From Agreia sp. Leaf283 (lineage in GTDB: Bacteria; Actinomycetota; Actinomycetes; Actinomycetales; Microbacteriaceae), in the NCBI RefSeq assembly GCF_001422485.1, contig NZ_LMNF01000002.1, forward strand, positions 321,949 through 385,948: DNA of 64,000 nt. Direction: 5' to 3'. The translations under genes and the position numbers were made by a program. Below, piece after piece: positions 44,519-52,212 of this stretch (the first letter of the stretch is position 1; each line of letters begins with the position of its first letter). The notes below the pieces were generated by a model. That model made no database searches and was not told the origin of the DNA. It saw only the letters and a list, made by a program, of their open reading frames with translations.

Positions 44519-46075
44519 ATGGACAACGCCGAACTCACCGGCATCCTCGTCATCGTCGGGATAGCCGTCGTCGTCGCCGTCGTCGTCGTTCTCATCCTGC
44601 TGGTGTTCGCGCGCAGTTGGATCAAAGTCGCTCGAGCCGACGAGGCTCTCGTCATTTCTGGTCGCAAGCAGAAAGTCCAGCTCGCGGTCCTCAGCGCCGA
44701 CGGCACGAGCCGCGACGAGATGTCCGAATCGCCCGTCACGGTCATCGTCAATGGAAAGTCGCTCGTCAACCCGATCACGCAGCGCCACGAGATCATCTCG
44801 CTCCGCTCGCGCCAGGTCTCGTTGAACGCCGAGGCGCAATCGCTCGACAGTGTGACCTTGAACGTCGATGGTGTGGCCATCGTGAAGATCGGATCAGATC
44901 CCCTCCTGGTGCGACGTGCCGCCGAGCGCTTCGCCTCGCAGGACACGGCGATCGAGCAGTTCACCACCGAGCAGCTGGAAGGCGCGCTCCGTGGAATCGT
45001 CGCCACCCTGTCGGTCGTCGAGCTCATGCGGGAGAGAAAGAAGTTCTCCGACCAGATCGCTGCCGACGTCTCTCAGGAGCTCGCTGAGCAGGGACTGATC
45101 CTGGACTCGTTCCAGATCAAGGGCATCACCGACAAGGTCGGCTACATCCAGTCACTCGGCGCTCCTGAGATCCAGGCGAAGCGCCAGGCCGCAGAGATCT
45201 CGCAGACCAACGCAGACCGGGCGATCAACCAGAAGAACATCGCCAACAAGGAAGCCAACCTCGTCGAGCAGACCGGCCTCGACACCAACACCGCCAACTC
45301 GAACGCCGGCATCGGCCGCGCCAGGGCCGAGGCGGAACAGGCCGAGAACCTCGCCCGCGAGCAGGCGCAGCAGGCCGTTCTCCAGCAGCAGGCCGAGAAC
45401 CGTCAGGCCCAACTGGATGCCGACGTCAAGCGTGTCGCGGATGCCCAGCGATACGAGGCGGAGACCCGCGCACAGGCCGAGTTGTACACCCGCGAGCGGG
45501 CAGCGGAGGCCGCGGCCATCGAGCAGGTCAAGCAGGCAGAGGCCCGTACCCGTATCGCCGAGCAGCAGGCGCAGGCCGACAAGGCCCGTGCCGACGGTGA
45601 GGCCGCAGCCGCGGTCGCCAAGGCCACGGGTGAGGCGAGCGCACTTCGTGCACAGGCCGAGGCCGAGTCCGAGGCTCGCCGCCTGCGCGCAAACGCCGAG
45701 GCTGACGCCATCCGCGCAGAAGGTGACGCCCGCGCCGCCGCACTGGAAGCGGAAGCCAAGGCCATCGCCTCGAACCAGGAGGCCTTCCTCTCGCAGCGCG
45801 TTCTCGACGTGCTGCCGTCGATCATGGCCGAGTTCGCGAAGGGATACTCCGCGATCGGAAGCGTGTCGATCGTCGGCGGATCAAGCGACGACGGAGCCTC
45901 GAATCTCGTCGGAGCGGACAGCGCGAAAGCACTGAAGTCGGTTTTCGACACGGTCAGCTCGGCGACGGGTCTCGACCTCGCGTCGATCATTCAGGGACAG
46001 GCTGTCGGCCGCGGAATCGGCGAGGGCATGGCGGCGGCGGCTCCCCCGACCACCGCAGGCTCGAGCGCAGAGTGA
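44519..46075 (+). CDS. Flotillin-like protein (SPFH/band 7 domain)
   Basis: A 518-residue membrane-scaffold protein. One N-terminal membrane helix (residues 8-31) leads to an SPFH domain (about 35-225), then a long Ala/Glu/Gln coiled coil (about 225-430) with repeated AEAEA and QAEAE units, and a C-terminal oligomerisation region (FAKGYSAIGSVSIVGG). Flotillins organise lipid domains and membrane protein complexes at the inner face. The ATG has AGAGAGG 6 nt upstream. There is no NfeD partner in the window. A strong terminator follows the stop. Confidence 0.95.
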   Translation: MDNAELTGILVIVGIAVVVAVVVVLILLVFARSWIKVARADEALVISGRKQKVQLAVLSADGTSRDEMSESPVTVIVNGKSLVNPITQRHEIISLRSRQVSLNAEAQSLDSVTLNVDGVAIVKIGSDPLLVRRAAERFASQDTAIEQFTTEQLEGALRGIVATLSVVELMRERKKFSDQIAADVSQELAEQGLILDSFQIKGITDKVGYIQSLGAPEIQAKRQAAEISQTNADRAINQKNIANKEANLVEQTGLDTNTANSNAGIGRARAEAEQAENLAREQAQQAVLQQQAENRQAQLDADVKRVADAQRYEAETRAQAELYTRERAAEAAAIEQVKQAEARTRIAEQQAQADKARADGEAAAAVAKATGEASALRAQAEAESEARRLRANAEADAIRAEGDARAAALEAEAKAIASNQEAFLSQRVLDVLPSIMAEFAKGYSAIGSVSIVGGSSDDGASNLVGADSAKALKSVFDTVSSATGLDLASIIQGQAVGRGIGEGMAAAAPPTTAGSSAE

Positions 46076-46077
46076 AT

Positions 46078-46111
46078 AAAGGGCCGTCCCGCATCCGCGG
46101 GGCGGCCCTTT
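46078..46111 (+). terminator. Rho-independent terminator after the flotillin gene
   Basis: AAAGGGCCG-TCCCGC-ATCC-GCGGGGCGGCCCTTT forms a near-perfect stem followed by T residues, starting 2 nt after the stop codon. It may also end the tRNA-Met transcript from the other strand. Confidence 0.85.
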
Positions 46112-46148
46112 CGCCTGTGACCCTCATTCGGTCGGGCATGTTTCTGGG

Positions 46149-46222
46149 TAGGGCGTGTGGGACTTGAACCCACGACCGACGGATTATGAGTCCGCTGCTC
46201 TAACCGGCTGAGCTAACGCCCC
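46149..46222 (-). tRNA. tRNA-Met (anticodon CAT), elongator type
   Basis: A 74-nt cloverleaf on the minus strand: acceptor GGGGCGT/ACGCCCT (G-U at the first pair), D arm AGCTCAGCCGGTTAGAGC, anticodon loop CTCATAA, T arm GTGGG-TTCAAGT-CCCAC. It is not an initiator, which would have an unpaired first base and three G-C pairs in the anticodon stem. A tRNA-Ile2 with modified C34 also reads CAT and cannot be excluded by eye. CCA is not encoded. Confidence 0.88.
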
Positions 46223-46276
46223 CTGCGGGATCCGCGACTCTCACGAGCGCCCGGATGCCGAGTCACCACATTACCG

Positions 46277-47536
46277 CTATTCGTGCGAGGCGCTCGGCGA
46301 GACGATCAGGGGGTCGGTGACGACCTCGCCCCGGTACAGCTTCTCGAACGTCGTGAGGGTGCGCTGGATGTCGTGGGCCGCGATGAGACGCAGCGACGCG
46401 TTCTTGAGGCGGTCGAGTTCGTCTTGCGGGAGCGTGAGCACGTCGGCAAGCCTGTCGGCCATCTGCTGGGCATCCCCGGGCGCGAACAAGTGCCCGTTCT
46501 CGCCGTCGTGCACGAGGTGCGGCAGCGCCATCGCGTCTGCCGCGACGACCGGCAACCCCGACGCCATGGCCTCCATCGTGGCGATGCTCTGCAGCTCGGC
46601 GATCGACGGCATGGCGAACACCGTCGCGCGTGTGTAGGCGTCGCGCAGCTCCTGCTCTGTGACGTAGCCCGTGAAGGTGACGCGTTCGGCGATGCCGAGG
46701 GTGGAGGCCAGCGTCTCGAGGTTCTTCTTCTGGTCGCCGCCGCCCACGATCTCGAGCTGGGCGTCGAGCTCGGAGGGAAGAAGCGAGACGGCCTTGAGGA
46801 GCACGTCGATCTGCTTCTCACCCGTGACGCGCCCGACGAACAGGATGCGGTTCTTCGGTCGGACCGTGAAGTCGGGAGTGTAGTTGTCGGCGTTGATGCC
46901 GCACGAGATCGCGTAGACGTTGCTGAGCCCGGTGGACTTCTCGAGGAACTCCGCCGCGCGCCTGGTCGGCGTGGTGATCGCACTCGCGCGCCCGAAGGTG
47001 CGCTTGGCGGCCTTCCACGCGAGGCCGACGGCCCAGTCCTGCCACGACTTGGGAAGGAGCGTGAATTCGAGCAGGTTCTCGGGCATGAAGTGATTGGTGC
47101 CCACGATGCGGATGCCGCGCTTCTCCGCCTCGATGGAGAGCCCGCGGCCCACGACGATGTGCGACTGGAAGTGCACCACGTCGGGCTTGACCGCGTCGAG
47201 GATCTTGGCGCTGTTCTGGTTGATGACCCAGGGGAGCGCGTACCTCAGCCAGTCGTGCGGGTACCAGCGCCAGCTGCGCAGCCGGTGCACCGTGATGTCG
47301 TGACCGTCGTAGGTCTCCGTCCACGTGCCGTGCTTCTTGGAGGCCGCCGGCGCCACCACGTGCACGTCGTGACCTCTCGAGGCCATGCCCGATGCCAGTC
47401 GTTCCGAGAAGCGGGCCGAGCCGTTGACGTCGGGCGAGAAGGTGTCTGCGCCGATGACGATGCGCAGCGGCCGTTCGGAGGAAGCCGGCGACGGCACCTC
47501 CGCCGAGGCGGGACGTGGGTCGGAGGAATCTGACAC
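46277..47536 (-). CDS. Glycosyltransferase family 4
   Basis: A 419-residue GT-B-fold retaining glycosyltransferase. The N-terminal acceptor domain has DTFSPDVNGSARFSERLA, and the C-terminal donor domain has ILFVGRVTGEKQIDVLLKAV and the E-x7-E motif in SIAELQSIATMEAMASGLPVV. The segment GTNHFMPENLLEF is typical of actinobacterial GT4 enzymes near mannosyl- or glucosyl-lipid pathways, but neither donor nor acceptor can be named. The start is a GTG with GAAGG 8 nt upstream. The DMT transporter gene lies just upstream in the same direction, 64 bp away, so the pair may form an operon. Confidence 0.92.
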   Translation of the reverse strand: MSDSSDPRPASAEVPSPASSERPLRIVIGADTFSPDVNGSARFSERLASGMASRGHDVHVVAPAASKKHGTWTETYDGHDITVHRLRSWRWYPHDWLRYALPWVINQNSAKILDAVKPDVVHFQSHIVVGRGLSIEAEKRGIRIVGTNHFMPENLLEFTLLPKSWQDWAVGLAWKAAKRTFGRASAITTPTRRAAEFLEKSTGLSNVYAISCGINADNYTPDFTVRPKNRILFVGRVTGEKQIDVLLKAVSLLPSELDAQLEIVGGGDQKKNLETLASTLGIAERVTFTGYVTEQELRDAYTRATVFAMPSIAELQSIATMEAMASGLPVVAADAMALPHLVHDGENGHLFAPGDAQQMADRLADVLTLPQDELDRLKNASLRLIAAHDIQRTLTTFEKLYRGEVVTDPLIVSPSASHE

Positions 47537-47600
47537 GGAATGAGCCTTCTGTTGGGAGATGAGGGGTCGAGCGCGGTCGGGACTAAAAGGACAAACTACC

Positions 47601-48518
47601 TTAGCGCGCGATCTGAGGGTGGTAGCGGGCGAGTCCGAAGACGCCGACGATGGCGATCAGGCCCGTGATGACGTAGCCGATCATGGCCCACCACGGAGCC
47701 TGCGAGGCCTCACCGAGCACGATGATGCCGATTCCCACCGCGATGAGCGGGTCGACGACGGTGAGTCCGGCGACGACCAGGTCGGGCGGACCCGACGAAT
47801 ACGCCGTCTGCACGAAGTAGCCGCCGAGGGCGAAGGCGGCGACGAGACCTGCGACGCAGATGAGCGTGAGCCACTCGAAGTCGCCCTGCTGGAAGCGTTT
47901 GATGACGACCTTGGCGAGGGTCGCGACGAAGCCGTAGAGCACGCCGGCGCCGATGATGTAGCCGACCGCGCGCACGCGGCGGCGGAAGACGATGAATCCC
48001 GCCCCGAAGACGAGGAGCACCACGGCGAGAATCACCAGGATGACGGCGAGCTGCAGCTCGTCGATCGGCCGGTCGCGCGCGGTGAACGCGGCGAGCACCA
48101 CGAAGAGGAACACTCCCCCGACGCAGAGCACGATCGACAGGATCGACTTGCGATCGAGCTTCACCTTGCTCAACCGCGAGTTCAGGAACGCCGTCATCAC
48201 GAGGGCGACGACGCCGAGCGGCTGCACCACGATGATCGGCGAGAAGCCCAGGCTCGTGAGCTGAAAGACGACGGCGAGGCCGAGCATGAGGGTTCCGAAC
48301 ACCCACGACGGTCGCGAGAGCAACGACCACAGCTGCCTGAGGTTGAGCCCGCTCGACCCGGACGACTTGGTGTTCTTCTCGACCTTGGCGACCCCGCGCG
48401 ACTGGAACTGCGCTCCGAGGCTCAGAAAGACTGCGCCGACGATGGCGATCGGAATACCGATGAACTGGGCCGGATCGAGGGCGAACTGGTCCTGGATGTC
48501 GGTGAGTTCGGGAGGCAC
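47601..48518 (-). CDS. DMT-superfamily membrane transporter (NIPA/EamA-like)
   Basis: A 305-residue protein with about nine hydrophobic helices, including FIGIPIAIVGAVFLSLGAQ at the start and GLTVVDPLIAVGIGIIVLGE near the end. The latter is the conserved DMT repeat end. The closest overall pattern is the NIPA-like branch, some members of which carry magnesium, but the substrate is not evident. The start is a GTG 6 nt behind a TAACCT -10 box (leaderless). It is divergent from def: the two -10 boxes are only 18 bp apart. Confidence 0.86.
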   Translation of the reverse strand: MPPELTDIQDQFALDPAQFIGIPIAIVGAVFLSLGAQFQSRGVAKVEKNTKSSGSSGLNLRQLWSLLSRPSWVFGTLMLGLAVVFQLTSLGFSPIIVVQPLGVVALVMTAFLNSRLSKVKLDRKSILSIVLCVGGVFLFVVLAAFTARDRPIDELQLAVILVILAVVLLVFGAGFIVFRRRVRAVGYIIGAGVLYGFVATLAKVVIKRFQQGDFEWLTLICVAGLVAAFALGGYFVQTAYSSGPPDLVVAGLTVVDPLIAVGIGIIVLGEASQAPWWAMIGYVITGLIAIVGVFGLARYHPQIAR

Positions 48519-48524
48519 CCCCCG

Positions 48525-48530
48525 AGGTTA
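48525..48530 (-). promoter_or_regulatory. -10 box TAACCT, leaderless promoter of the DMT transporter
   Basis: TAACCT on the minus strand is followed by 6 nt and then the GTG start. Confidence 0.5.
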
Positions 48531-48548
48531 CCCTGACCGCCGCGCCGA

Positions 48549-48554
48549 TAGGCT
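48549..48554 (+). promoter_or_regulatory. -10 box TAGGCT, leaderless promoter of def
   Basis: TAGGCT is followed by exactly 6 nt and then the def ATG. It is paired back to back with the DMT transporter promoter. Confidence 0.55.
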
Positions 48555-48560
48555 TAGCGA

Positions 48561-49127
48561 ATGGCCGTTCTTCCGATTCGCATCTCAGGCGACCCCGTTC
48601 TCCACTCCCCCGCCGCCGAGGTGACGTCGTTCGACGACTCCCTCCGCCAGCTCGTCTCCGACATGTTCGAGACCATGGATGCGGCGCCGGGCGTCGGGCT
48701 CGCCGCTCCCCAGGTCGGAGTTCCGCTCCGGCTGTTCACCTTCGGCTGGACCGATGACGACGACGTCGAGCACCGTGGCGTCGCCATCAACCCTGTCCTC
48801 TTCATCAGTCCGCCTCCCGTGATCGAGAGCGACGAGGACTCCGATGCCGAGGGCTGCCTGTCGTTCCCCGGCGAACGTTTTCCGCTCGTGCGCTCGGCCG
48901 ACGCCCTGCTGCGTGCCGTCGATCTCGATCAGAAGCCGTTCGAGATCTCCGCATCCGGATGGCTGGCCCGCATCTTCCAGCACGAGTTCGATCACCTGAA
49001 CGGCATCCTCTACGTCGATCGACTCGAGTTCATCTATGGGCGCCGTGCCGCGAAGGTCGCGCGCAAGAAGGGCTGGACCGCGCCCGGCAGCAGCTGGCTG
49101 CCCGGGGTCGACGACCTCGACGCCTAG
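48561..49127 (+). CDS. def: Peptide deformylase
   Basis: A 188-residue metallohydrolase that removes the formyl group from the first Met of new proteins. The three motifs are GVGLAAPQ (residues 44-51), EGCLSFPG (with the metal-binding Cys; Phe replaces the usual Val) and HEFDHLNG (two His ligands and the catalytic Glu). The basic C-terminal tail is typical of actinobacterial forms. The mRNA is probably leaderless, so the ATG is firm. Confidence 0.96.
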   Translation: MAVLPIRISGDPVLHSPAAEVTSFDDSLRQLVSDMFETMDAAPGVGLAAPQVGVPLRLFTFGWTDDDDVEHRGVAINPVLFISPPPVIESDEDSDAEGCLSFPGERFPLVRSADALLRAVDLDQKPFEISASGWLARIFQHEFDHLNGILYVDRLEFIYGRRAAKVARKKGWTAPGSSWLPGVDDLDA

Positions 49128-49152
49128 CGGGCAACCCTGATCGGCCTGTCCG

Positions 49153-49458
49153 TCACGTCAGGGCACGGATGCCCGCCGCGACGAGGGCCGCGCTGACGAC
49201 GACCACGATGAACGGCACCCGCAGGGCGAACATCACCGCGGCCACGACGACGGCGGGAACCCGGGCGTCGAGCGTGAGCTCCTGCCCGTTGGCGAAGGTC
49301 TGCAGCGAGATCAGCGCCGCCAGCAGGGCCACGGTCAGCAGATCGACCATGCGCGCCGGAGTCGGTCTCTCGAGGAGCCGTGCCGGCACGAGATAGCCGA
49401 GCGTCTTGAGGCCGAAGCAGAGGATCGACGCGAGAAGCACGACGTGCCAGGTGGTCAT
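49153..49458 (-). CDS. azlD: AzlD-type subunit of branched-chain amino-acid exporter
   Basis: A 101-residue membrane protein with three or four helices (WHVVLLASILCFGLKTLGYLV, VDLLTVALLAALISLQTF, VPAVVVAAVMFALRVPFIVVVV). It is the small partner of AzlC in exporters of branched-chain amino acids and some of their analogues. Its ATG overlaps the azlC stop by 4 bp (ATGA), so translation is coupled. A longer reading upstream in the same frame is the shadow of azlC and is ignored. Confidence 0.9.
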   Translation of the reverse strand: MTTWHVVLLASILCFGLKTLGYLVPARLLERPTPARMVDLLTVALLAALISLQTFANGQELTLDARVPAVVVAAVMFALRVPFIVVVVSAALVAAGIRALT

Positions 49459-50180
49459 GGCGTGCCCTCCGATGACGAGGGCGACGGGCGGCGTGTGGCT
49501 CCCAGCCAGTTCGTCGCGCCGAAGACCACGGCGACGAGGGCGGCCACCAGCACGGGCAGGCCGGGCATGAGCGCCGGAGTCAGGAGGGCGGCCACGAAGC
49601 CCGCCGTCACGGCGACGGCCTGTGCCTGCAGTGTGGCCAGGCGCGGCCAGAGCAGCCCCAGGAACGCGGCCGCAGCAGCCGCGTCCAGACCATAGGCGCT
49701 CACGTCTCCCAGCAGGTCGCCGATGACCGCTCCGACGAACGTCGTGAGGTTCCACCCGACGTAGACGACGAGTCCGGTCACCCAGAATCCGATCCTCTGG
49801 GACCGGATCGATCCCTGGGCGGTCGAGACCGCCGTCGACTCGTCGATCGTCAGATGGGCCGCGACCGCCCGACGCGCGAATCCTCGACCGATGACGGGAG
49901 ACATCCTGATCGCGTACACGGCGTTGCGCGAACCCAGCAGCACGGCGGATGCGACGGCTGCCGGCCACGCGGACAGGCCGCCGGACGCGAGCACGCCCAC
50001 GAGAGCGAATTGCGATCCGCCGGTGAACATGACGAGGCTGAGCACCATGGTCTGCCACAGGTCGAGCCCTGCACCCAGCGTGGCGAGGGCTCCGAACGAG
50101 ATGCCGTATGCCGCGGTGGGCAGACCGACGGCCAGGGCCGCGCGGACGGCACGGGTGTCCTCTGCGCTGCGGATCTTCAT
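49455..50180 (-). CDS. azlC: AzlC-type branched-chain amino-acid exporter
   Basis: A 241-residue inner-membrane protein with about seven helices. Family markers include the N-terminal AAYGISFGALA, MFTGGSQFALVGVLASGG, LGSRNAVYAIRMSP and the Thr/Asp-rich loop HLTIDESTAVS. With AzlD it exports branched-chain amino acids. The ATG has a weak ribosome site. The terminator of tRNA-Asn ends 35 bp upstream, so azlCD should have its own promoter in that short gap. Confidence 0.92.
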   Translation of the reverse strand: MKIRSAEDTRAVRAALAVGLPTAAYGISFGALATLGAGLDLWQTMVLSLVMFTGGSQFALVGVLASGGLSAWPAAVASAVLLGSRNAVYAIRMSPVIGRGFARRAVAAHLTIDESTAVSTAQGSIRSQRIGFWVTGLVVYVGWNLTTFVGAVIGDLLGDVSAYGLDAAAAAAFLGLLWPRLATLQAQAVAVTAGFVAALLTPALMPGLPVLVAALVAVVFGATNWLGATRRPSPSSSEGTP

Positions 50181-50214
50181 CGGGTCATCGTTCTACTGAG
50201 TCGGCGGAGGGTAC

Positions 50215-50254
50215 AAAAAAGACCACCAGGGGTGGAGCCCGTGGTGGCCTTTTC
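50215..50254 (-). terminator. Terminator downstream of tRNA-Asn
   Basis: On the minus strand GGCCACCAC-GGG-CTCCA-CCC-CTGGTGGTC is followed by TTTTTT, a classic intrinsic terminator starting right after the tRNA 3' end. Confidence 0.85.
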
Positions 50255-50255
50255 G

Positions 50256-50328
50256 CTCCCCGACTTGGACTCGAACCAAGAACCTGCCGGTTAACAGCCG
50301 GCTGCTCTGCCAATTGAGCTATCGAGGA
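50256..50328 (-). tRNA. tRNA-Asn (anticodon GTT)
   Basis: A 73-nt cloverleaf on the minus strand: acceptor TCCTCGA/TCGGGGA, D arm AGCTCAATTGGCAGAGC, anticodon stem GCCGG/CCGGC with loop CTGTTAA, T arm TTTGG-type CTTGG-TTCGAGT-CCAAG, discriminator G. CCA is not encoded. Confidence 0.97.
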
Positions 50329-50396
50329 TTGCTGGAAACAGCGTAGTTACACTATCACCTATTCGGCGATGCCTTTGTCACGCGCATCGACCTCCA

Positions 50397-51392
50397 TCAG
50401 TATCCCACAACCGGGTCGACCACTCCGTCGAAACCGCCCTCGCCGAGGAAGGCGCGCGTGTTGTTCGCCACCCTCCGGGCGAGCAGCGGACGGGTCATGT
50501 CGGGCGTGTCGGCGCTGTGCGGCGTGATGATGACATTGGGCGCAGTCCAGAGCGGATGCCCGTCGGTAAGCGGTTCGGGGTCTGTCACGTCGACGCCGGC
50601 GCCGGCGATGACGCCCGCCTGCAGGGCATCGACCAGCGCATCGGTGACGACGAGCCCGCCCCGTCCGATATTGACGACGACGGCGGAGTTCTTCATCAGA
50701 CCGAACTGCTGCTCGCCGATGAGCCCGCGCGTGTCGTCGGTGAGCGCCGCCGCCAGAATGAGCACGTCCGCGCTCGGGAGAACAGCATCGAGTCGATCCG
50801 TCGACACCGTTTCGGATGCGCCCTCCACGGGGGCGCTGCCCCTCCGCACGATCGTCACGGAGACGCCGAACGGCTGCAGAAGCCGGATGAGTTCGAGTGC
50901 GATTCCCCCGGCGCCCACGATCACGACGTGGAGACCGTAGAGCGAGGTACCGAGCGTGCCGTCGCCCCAGGATCGGACGGACATCCGGAGCGGGAGGCGG
51001 CGCAGCAGGGCGAGCGAGAGCATAAGGGCGTGCTCGGCGACAGGTTGGGCGAACGCGCCCTTGGCGCTGGTGACGGTCAACGACGGCCGTGCAGACGACG
51101 CGAGGATGGAGGTGAAGGCGTCGACGCCCGCATAGGGCAGTTGAATCCAGCTGAGCTGCGGATTCTCGGCGAGGACCGCGCCGAAGCGTTCGGCGCCCCT
51201 CGGGTCGAGCCAGATCAGGCCGCGGGTCGCCGCCGAGAGCGGCGCGACCTCGCCCCCGGCCGATTCGACGGCGTCGACGAACAGGGGTTCGGGCTCGGGC
51301 AGAACCGCGATCGGACCGGGAGCGGGTCGAGCGTCGTCGGACGGAACGAAGGCCGGGGATGCAAGGATTTCGCGATGCTGCGAATCCCTCAC
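50397..51392 (-). CDS. D-isomer-specific 2-hydroxyacid dehydrogenase
   Basis: A 331-residue NAD(P)-dependent dehydrogenase that interconverts 2-hydroxy and 2-oxo acids. The nucleotide fold has IVGAGGIALELIRLL (GxGxxA in place of the usual GxGxxG). Catalytic Arg is in VNIGRGGLV, Glu in DVTDPEPL and His in IITPHSADTP. The substrate is unknown. The GTG start overlaps the stop of the upstream ABC ATPase gene (GTGA), so it is the last gene of the ABC importer operon and may act on the imported compound or a breakdown product. Confidence 0.9.
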   Translation of the reverse strand: MRDSQHREILASPAFVPSDDARPAPGPIAVLPEPEPLFVDAVESAGGEVAPLSAATRGLIWLDPRGAERFGAVLAENPQLSWIQLPYAGVDAFTSILASSARPSLTVTSAKGAFAQPVAEHALMLSLALLRRLPLRMSVRSWGDGTLGTSLYGLHVVIVGAGGIALELIRLLQPFGVSVTIVRRGSAPVEGASETVSTDRLDAVLPSADVLILAAALTDDTRGLIGEQQFGLMKNSAVVVNIGRGGLVVTDALVDALQAGVIAGAGVDVTDPEPLTDGHPLWTAPNVIITPHSADTPDMTRPLLARRVANNTRAFLGEGGFDGVVDPVVGY

Positions 51393-52201
51393 CGCTGGTC
51401 GCCCGACACCGTACGGGCCAGGCCCTGAACGTAGGGGTGGTGCGGGTCGTCGAGCACCTCGTCGATGGTTCCGAGCCCCACGACCATGCCCTCGTGCAGA
51501 ACCGCGATCCGATCGACGGAGCGGCGGAGGACGTCGAGATCATGACTGATGATGATCGCGCTGGCGCCACGATCGCGCTGCAGCGAGGCGATGACGTCGA
51601 CGACCTGCCCGCGGACGGACACGTCGATACCGGCGGTCGGCTCGTCGGCGACGAGGAACACGGGGTCCATCACCAGGGCACGAGCGACGGCGACACGCTG
51701 GCGCTGACCGCTCGAGAGCTCGTGCGGGAGCATGTTGAGCATGCCGACCGGAAGCAGGAGCCTGTCGACGAGGGTCGCGGCCTTCAGCCCGGCGTCGTTG
51801 GCGTCGAAGTGCTTGTCGCGCAGGAACAGCGGCTCGGCGATGATCTCGGCGACCGTCATGTTCGACGTCAACGTCGAACCGGCATCCTGCGCCAGATGAC
51901 CGATGCCGAACGTGAGCCTGCCCAGCTTGCGGCCGCGCGTTCGCTTCATGTCGTATCCGAGCACGGAGAGCGCGCCTCCGACGATGCGCGGCGCTCCCTC
52001 GCGCGACGGTGCCATGGCCGCCGCGCCGGAGATCACCGACGCGATCGTCGACTTGCCCGACCCGCTCGATCCCACCAGCCCGATGATCTCGCCCGGCTCG
52101 ACATTCAGCGTGAAACCCTTGACCGCCGTGTGGGCGGCGCTGACGCTGTGTGCCGGATATTCGATCGTGACGTCAGACGCCGTCATTATCCGTTCGCTCA
52201 T
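51389..52201 (-). CDS. ABC transporter ATP-binding protein (third ATPase of the peptide-type importer)
   Basis: A 270-residue ABC ATPase. Walker A is GSSGSGKST, the Q-loop is GHLAQDAG, the signature motif is LSSGQRQRV, Walker B is VFLVADEP and the switch His is in IIISHDLDV. It resembles DppD/DppF subunits and ends with the oligopeptide-transporter tail HPYVQGLARTV. The preceding gene already encodes two such domains, so this third ATPase is surplus to one importer. An ATG five codons later is an alternative start. Confidence 0.9.
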   Translation of the reverse strand: MSERIMTASDVTIEYPAHSVSAAHTAVKGFTLNVEPGEIIGLVGSSGSGKSTIASVISGAAAMAPSREGAPRIVGGALSVLGYDMKRTRGRKLGRLTFGIGHLAQDAGSTLTSNMTVAEIIAEPLFLRDKHFDANDAGLKAATLVDRLLLPVGMLNMLPHELSSGQRQRVAVARALVMDPVFLVADEPTAGIDVSVRGQVVDVIASLQRDRGASAIIISHDLDVLRRSVDRIAVLHEGMVVGLGTIDEVLDDPHHPYVQGLARTVSGDQR

Positions 52202-52212
52202 GGATACCGACC

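Noticed and set aside
49135-49163. CCCTGA...TCAGGG inverted repeat after def
   Set aside because: The arms are 6 bp with a 17-nt loop, and the right arm is inside azlD; likely chance.
27789-50328. tRNA genes as integration sites for a mobile element
   Set aside because: None of the three tRNA genes has a nearby integrase, direct repeat of its 3' end or change in gene content.
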